DNA of 15,448 bases, from NCBI GenBank assembly GCA_013372875.1, contig JABXIW010000318.1, forward strand, positions 1 through 15,448, given 5' to 3'. The notes beneath the pieces are model-generated. The model was not told the origin of the DNA, ran no database searches, and was given only the letters and a program-made list of their open reading frames with translations. The stretch comes from Gammaproteobacteria bacterium. GTDB taxonomy: Bacteria; Pseudomonadota; Gammaproteobacteria; Enterobacterales; Kangiellaceae. Positions 13,226 to 15,448 of the stretch are shown piece after piece; the first letter of the stretch is position 1, and each line of letters opens with the position of its first letter. A program made the position numbers and the translations under genes.

Positions 13226-13819
13226 CTAGCCTTTAAGCCAATGCAGCATTTTATACAAAATCGTTTGCCGCAAATTCAGATCGGATATTTCCAGAATGGC
13301 TTGTTTTTGCTTTTCTTGGATTGGCAAAAACTCGGACAAGCGCTCCATAACAAAGCCCAGTTGGTTCCATTTATCGGGGATATCGAGAATATCCACTTGT
13401 GGATGCTGCGATAAGTCTTTTAATAGATTTCTTAATTCGTCTTCGCCGTCAGGCAATATTTTTTCTGGCAATGGCTCTAACCAAGAAACATTGGCTGTTA
13501 ACAACTGATTAGGCATGGTTTCTAGATTGTTAATCTGGAAACGTTGTGTGCCTTGGCAAACGATATTTAAGATCCCGGAGTCATTTTGTGAAAAATCGAT
13601 AATTTCCACATAAGTACCAATAGTAAAAGGCTTAGCTGGCAGACCTACTTCAAAGCCTTTTTTAATCAAACAAACACCAAAGCCTTGCTGTTTAGCTAAT
13701 TGGCTTGAGACCATATCCAGATAGCGCTGCTCGAAAATTTGCAATCGTAGCAAGCTATCTGGAAATACCACTCGGCCGAGTGGAAAGATTGGAATTAAGC
13801 TATTGCTGGTAAAATCCAT
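13226..13819 (-). CDS. LON substrate-binding domain protein
   Basis: This 197-residue protein corresponds to the N-terminal domain of the Lon protease without the ATPase or protease parts. The N-terminus IPIFPLGRVVFPDSLLRLQIFEQRYLDMV is diagnostic, and GFGVCLIKKG and VEIIDFSQNDSGILNIVCQG continue the domain. The C-terminal ~70 residues are helical. The full length is normal for these stand-alone proteins. The ATG immediately follows the yadH stop codon (TAAATG), so it is the last gene of the yadG-yadH operon and probably translationally coupled. The domain binds unfolded or tagged substrates in Lon, but the role of the single-domain form is not established. It is cytoplasmic, with no signal peptide. 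Confidence 0.92.
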   Translation of the reverse strand: MDFTSNSLIPIFPLGRVVFPDSLLRLQIFEQRYLDMVSSQLAKQQGFGVCLIKKGFEVGLPAKPFTIGTYVEIIDFSQNDSGILNIVCQGTQRFQINNLETMPNQLLTANVSWLEPLPEKILPDGEDELRNLLKDLSQHPQVDILDIPDKWNQLGFVMERLSEFLPIQEKQKQAILEISDLNLRQTILYKMLHWLKG

Positions 13820-14617
13820 TTACGAGCGTAAGCCCTTGCCCTTATTCAGTAGGTATAAACAGAGACTGGCTAATAAAAAGATAAATACCAAAATCAAGCC
13901 GAAAGCCACACCAACGGAAATATCCGACTTGCCTAAAAAGCCATAGCGGAAAGCGTTAACCATATAAATAATCGGGTTGGCTTTAGAAACGGTTTGCCAA
14001 AACTCTGGAAGTAATTGGATGGAGTAAAATACCCCGCCCAGGTAAGTCAAAGGCGTTAATATAAAGGTTGGCACGATGGAAATATCATCGAAAGATTTAG
14101 CGAAAAGTGCGTTTAAAAAACCTGCCAAGGCAAATAAAATCGATGTTAATATCACTACACTAATCACCACCAATATATTGTGAATGGCGATATTGTCGAT
14201 AAAAAATAAAGACACCATGGTGACGATAAAACCCGTCAATAAGCCACGCAACACACCACCACCAACAAAACCCGCCAAAATCACCCAGTTTGGCACTGGT
14301 GCCACCATCATTTCTTCCACCGAACGCTGGTATTTGGCGCTAAAGAACGAAGAAACCACATTGGAATAAGAGTTGGTAATCACCGACATCATAATCAAGC
14401 CTGGTACAATAAACTCCATATAAGGCAAGCCATCCATAGTGCCTACTCTTGAACCGATCAAGTTACCAAAAATCACAAAATACAGACTCATGGTAATCGC
14501 TGGCGGCAATATGGTCTGCACCCATATGCGCATAAAGCGAGTAATTTCTTTTTGGATAATGGTGATGAAAGCGACCCAATTTGAGCCTTTAACTGGCTTA
14601 GTAATAATGGTATCCAT
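13820..14617 (-). CDS. yadH: ABC-2 type transporter permease, YadH-like
   Basis: This is a 265-residue inner-membrane permease with about six transmembrane helices and the ABC-2 pattern: a basic N-terminus with RFMRIWVQTILPP, then MEFIVPGLIMMSVI, SSFFSAKYQRSVEEMMVAPV, and LTPLTYLGGVFYSIQLLPE. Its similarity to E. coli YadH and its position beside a YadG-like ATPase make the pairing clear. I use the ATG at 14617 (MDTIITKPV), preceded by GGGAG; an upstream start at 14671 would overlap the ATPase by more than 50 bp without a ribosome site. The gap to the ATPase stop is one base. The exported substrate of YadGH is not established. Confidence 0.92.
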   Translation of the reverse strand: MDTIITKPVKGSNWVAFITIIQKEITRFMRIWVQTILPPAITMSLYFVIFGNLIGSRVGTMDGLPYMEFIVPGLIMMSVITNSYSNVVSSFFSAKYQRSVEEMMVAPVPNWVILAGFVGGGVLRGLLTGFIVTMVSLFFIDNIAIHNILVVISVVILTSILFALAGFLNALFAKSFDDISIVPTFILTPLTYLGGVFYSIQLLPEFWQTVSKANPIIYMVNAFRYGFLGKSDISVGVAFGLILVFIFLLASLCLYLLNKGKGLRS

Positions 14618-14618
14618 C

Positions 14619-15448
14619 TTATTCTCCCGCCTTTGACTCAGTTTGATTACCGTCTTCGACCATGCGTACAAACAACTCCTCCAAACGATTGGCCTTGTTG
14701 CGCATACTTAATACCGAAATATTGTGCTCGCTTAACGCTGCGAAAACCCCATTCACGCCAACGCCTTTTTTTACATCAACTTCTAAGGTGGTATCATCAC
14801 GGCGACGAATATCATAGCCCGCAAATTCTGGTAGATCTTGTGGTAATGCCTGCGTGTCCAAGACAAAAGTTTCCATATCCAGCTGTGCCAATAAGGCTTT
14901 CATACTGGTGTTTTGGACGATTTCACCATGATTGATAATGGCGATATTTCGGCACAAAGACTCGGCTTCTTCGAGATAATGAGTCGTTAATACGATTGTG
15001 GTGCCTTGCTCATTCAAGCGCTGCATAAAGTCCCACATGGAACGGCGCAGCTCAATATCAACACCGGCGGTAGGTTCATCCAAGATCAAGAGTTTGGGGC
15101 TGTGAATCAAACCACGAGCAATCATCAAGCGCCTTTTCATACCGCCTGATAATTCACGAGAAGCGTTATTGCGCTTATCCCATAAGCCCAATTCTTCGAG
15201 TAAAGGTTGTGCGCGCTTTTTCGCTTCTTTACGCCCAATGCCATAATAACCTGCTTGCTGCAGAATAATTTGCTCTACCCCTTCAAACATATTGAAGTTA
15301 AACTCTTGCGGTACCAAACCTAAGTTTTGCTTAGCTTGCGCTAGGTTTTTATCAATATCGTGACCAAAAACGCTGACCGAGCCTTGGGTTTTATTGACTA
15401 GTGAACTGATAACGCCGATAGCGGTGGATTTACCAGCTCCATTAGGAC
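14619..15448 (-). CDS. yadG: ABC transporter ATP-binding protein, YadG-like (5' end beyond window)
   Basis: The reading frame stays open to the window end, so the gene is partial and lacks roughly the first 38 codons. The visible part begins within the Walker A motif (PNGAGKST at about 15425-15446). It continues with the Q-loop in LVPQEFNF, the signature LSGGMKRRLMIARGL, Walker B LLILDEPTAGVD and the switch histidine in TTHYLEEAE. Long blocks match E. coli YadG as I recall it (IG.ISSLVNKT.G.VSVFG, SMKALLA, LSMRNKANRLEELFV). It energises the YadH permease encoded one base downstream. No terminator or promoter lies between yadG, yadH and the LON gene. Confidence 0.95.
   Translation of the reverse strand, partial: PNGAGKSTAIGVISSLVNKTQGSVSVFGHDIDKNLAQAKQNLGLVPQEFNFNMFEGVEQIILQQAGYYGIGRKEAKKRAQPLLEELGLWDKRNNASRELSGGMKRRLMIARGLIHSPKLLILDEPTAGVDIELRRSMWDFMQRLNEQGTTIVLTTHYLEEAESLCRNIAIINHGEIVQNTSMKALLAQLDMETFVLDTQALPQDLPEFAGYDIRRRDDTTLEVDVKKGVGVNGVFAALSEHNISVLSMRNKANRLEELFVRMVEDGNQTESKAGE

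Noticed and set aside
15315..15317. TTG at 15317 as the start of the ABC ATPase
   Set aside because: The frame continues upstream with Walker A and conserved YadG sequence to the window end, so this is internal.
15397..15407. ACTAGTGAACT within yadG matches the left-edge tandem repeat
   Set aside because: It is a single 11-base match inside a conserved coding region, far beyond the element end. Chance or codon constraint explains it.

Overview
The window has two parts of different origin. Bases 1 to about 9073 are AT-rich and form most of an integrated mobile element. Bases from about 9074 to 15448 look like ordinary chromosome of a gammaproteobacterium, with moderate GC, a tRNA-Ser, FabV and close YadG/YadH homologues. 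A marine, Kangiella-like or other oceanospirillalean host is a reasonable guess, but the sequence does not settle it.

The element carries an AlpA/excisionase-like HTH protein, a putative replication initiator, a coupled pair of small membrane or exported proteins, an XRE regulator with a palindromic operator, and a P4-type tyrosine integrase with all its catalytic residues. Next comes a co-directional four-gene cassette: a PD-(D/E)xK-like protein that I do not recognise, a Dcm-like cytosine-C5 methyltransferase, a MvaI/BcnI-type restriction endonuclease with about 200 extra N-terminal residues, and a membrane-anchored protein of unknown function. The methyltransferase and the endonuclease are each preceded by a conspicuous inverted repeat. 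The predicted target is CCWGG. By eye I find no CCWGG site in bases 1-9073 and nine in the remaining 6.4 kb.

The right end of the element is marked by the 3' part of a tRNA-Met(CAT) gene (9029-9073) with no 5' half. This is the expected scar of integration into a tRNA 3' end, so the intact tRNA-Met should lie to the left, outside the window. Tandem 23-bp repeats at the left edge are cut by the window. A complete tRNA-Ser(TGA) with a terminator follows, probably the old neighbour of the tRNA-Met.

The chromosomal part then holds a DUF3592 membrane protein and a TFIIB-type zinc-ribbon protein in one minus-strand unit. They are divergent from fabV (NADH-dependent enoyl-ACP reductase), and a strong inverted repeat lies between. 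After the fabV terminator, an intergenic space holds a near-consensus sigma-54 promoter, a perfect IHF consensus and three hairpins ending in a strong terminator: a probable sigma-54-dependent small RNA of about 114 nt. The window ends in a tight minus-strand operon, yadG (cut by the window end), yadH and a LON-domain protein.

The best candidates for something undescribed are the four-gene restriction cassette with its unidentified first and last members, and the sigma-54 small RNA.
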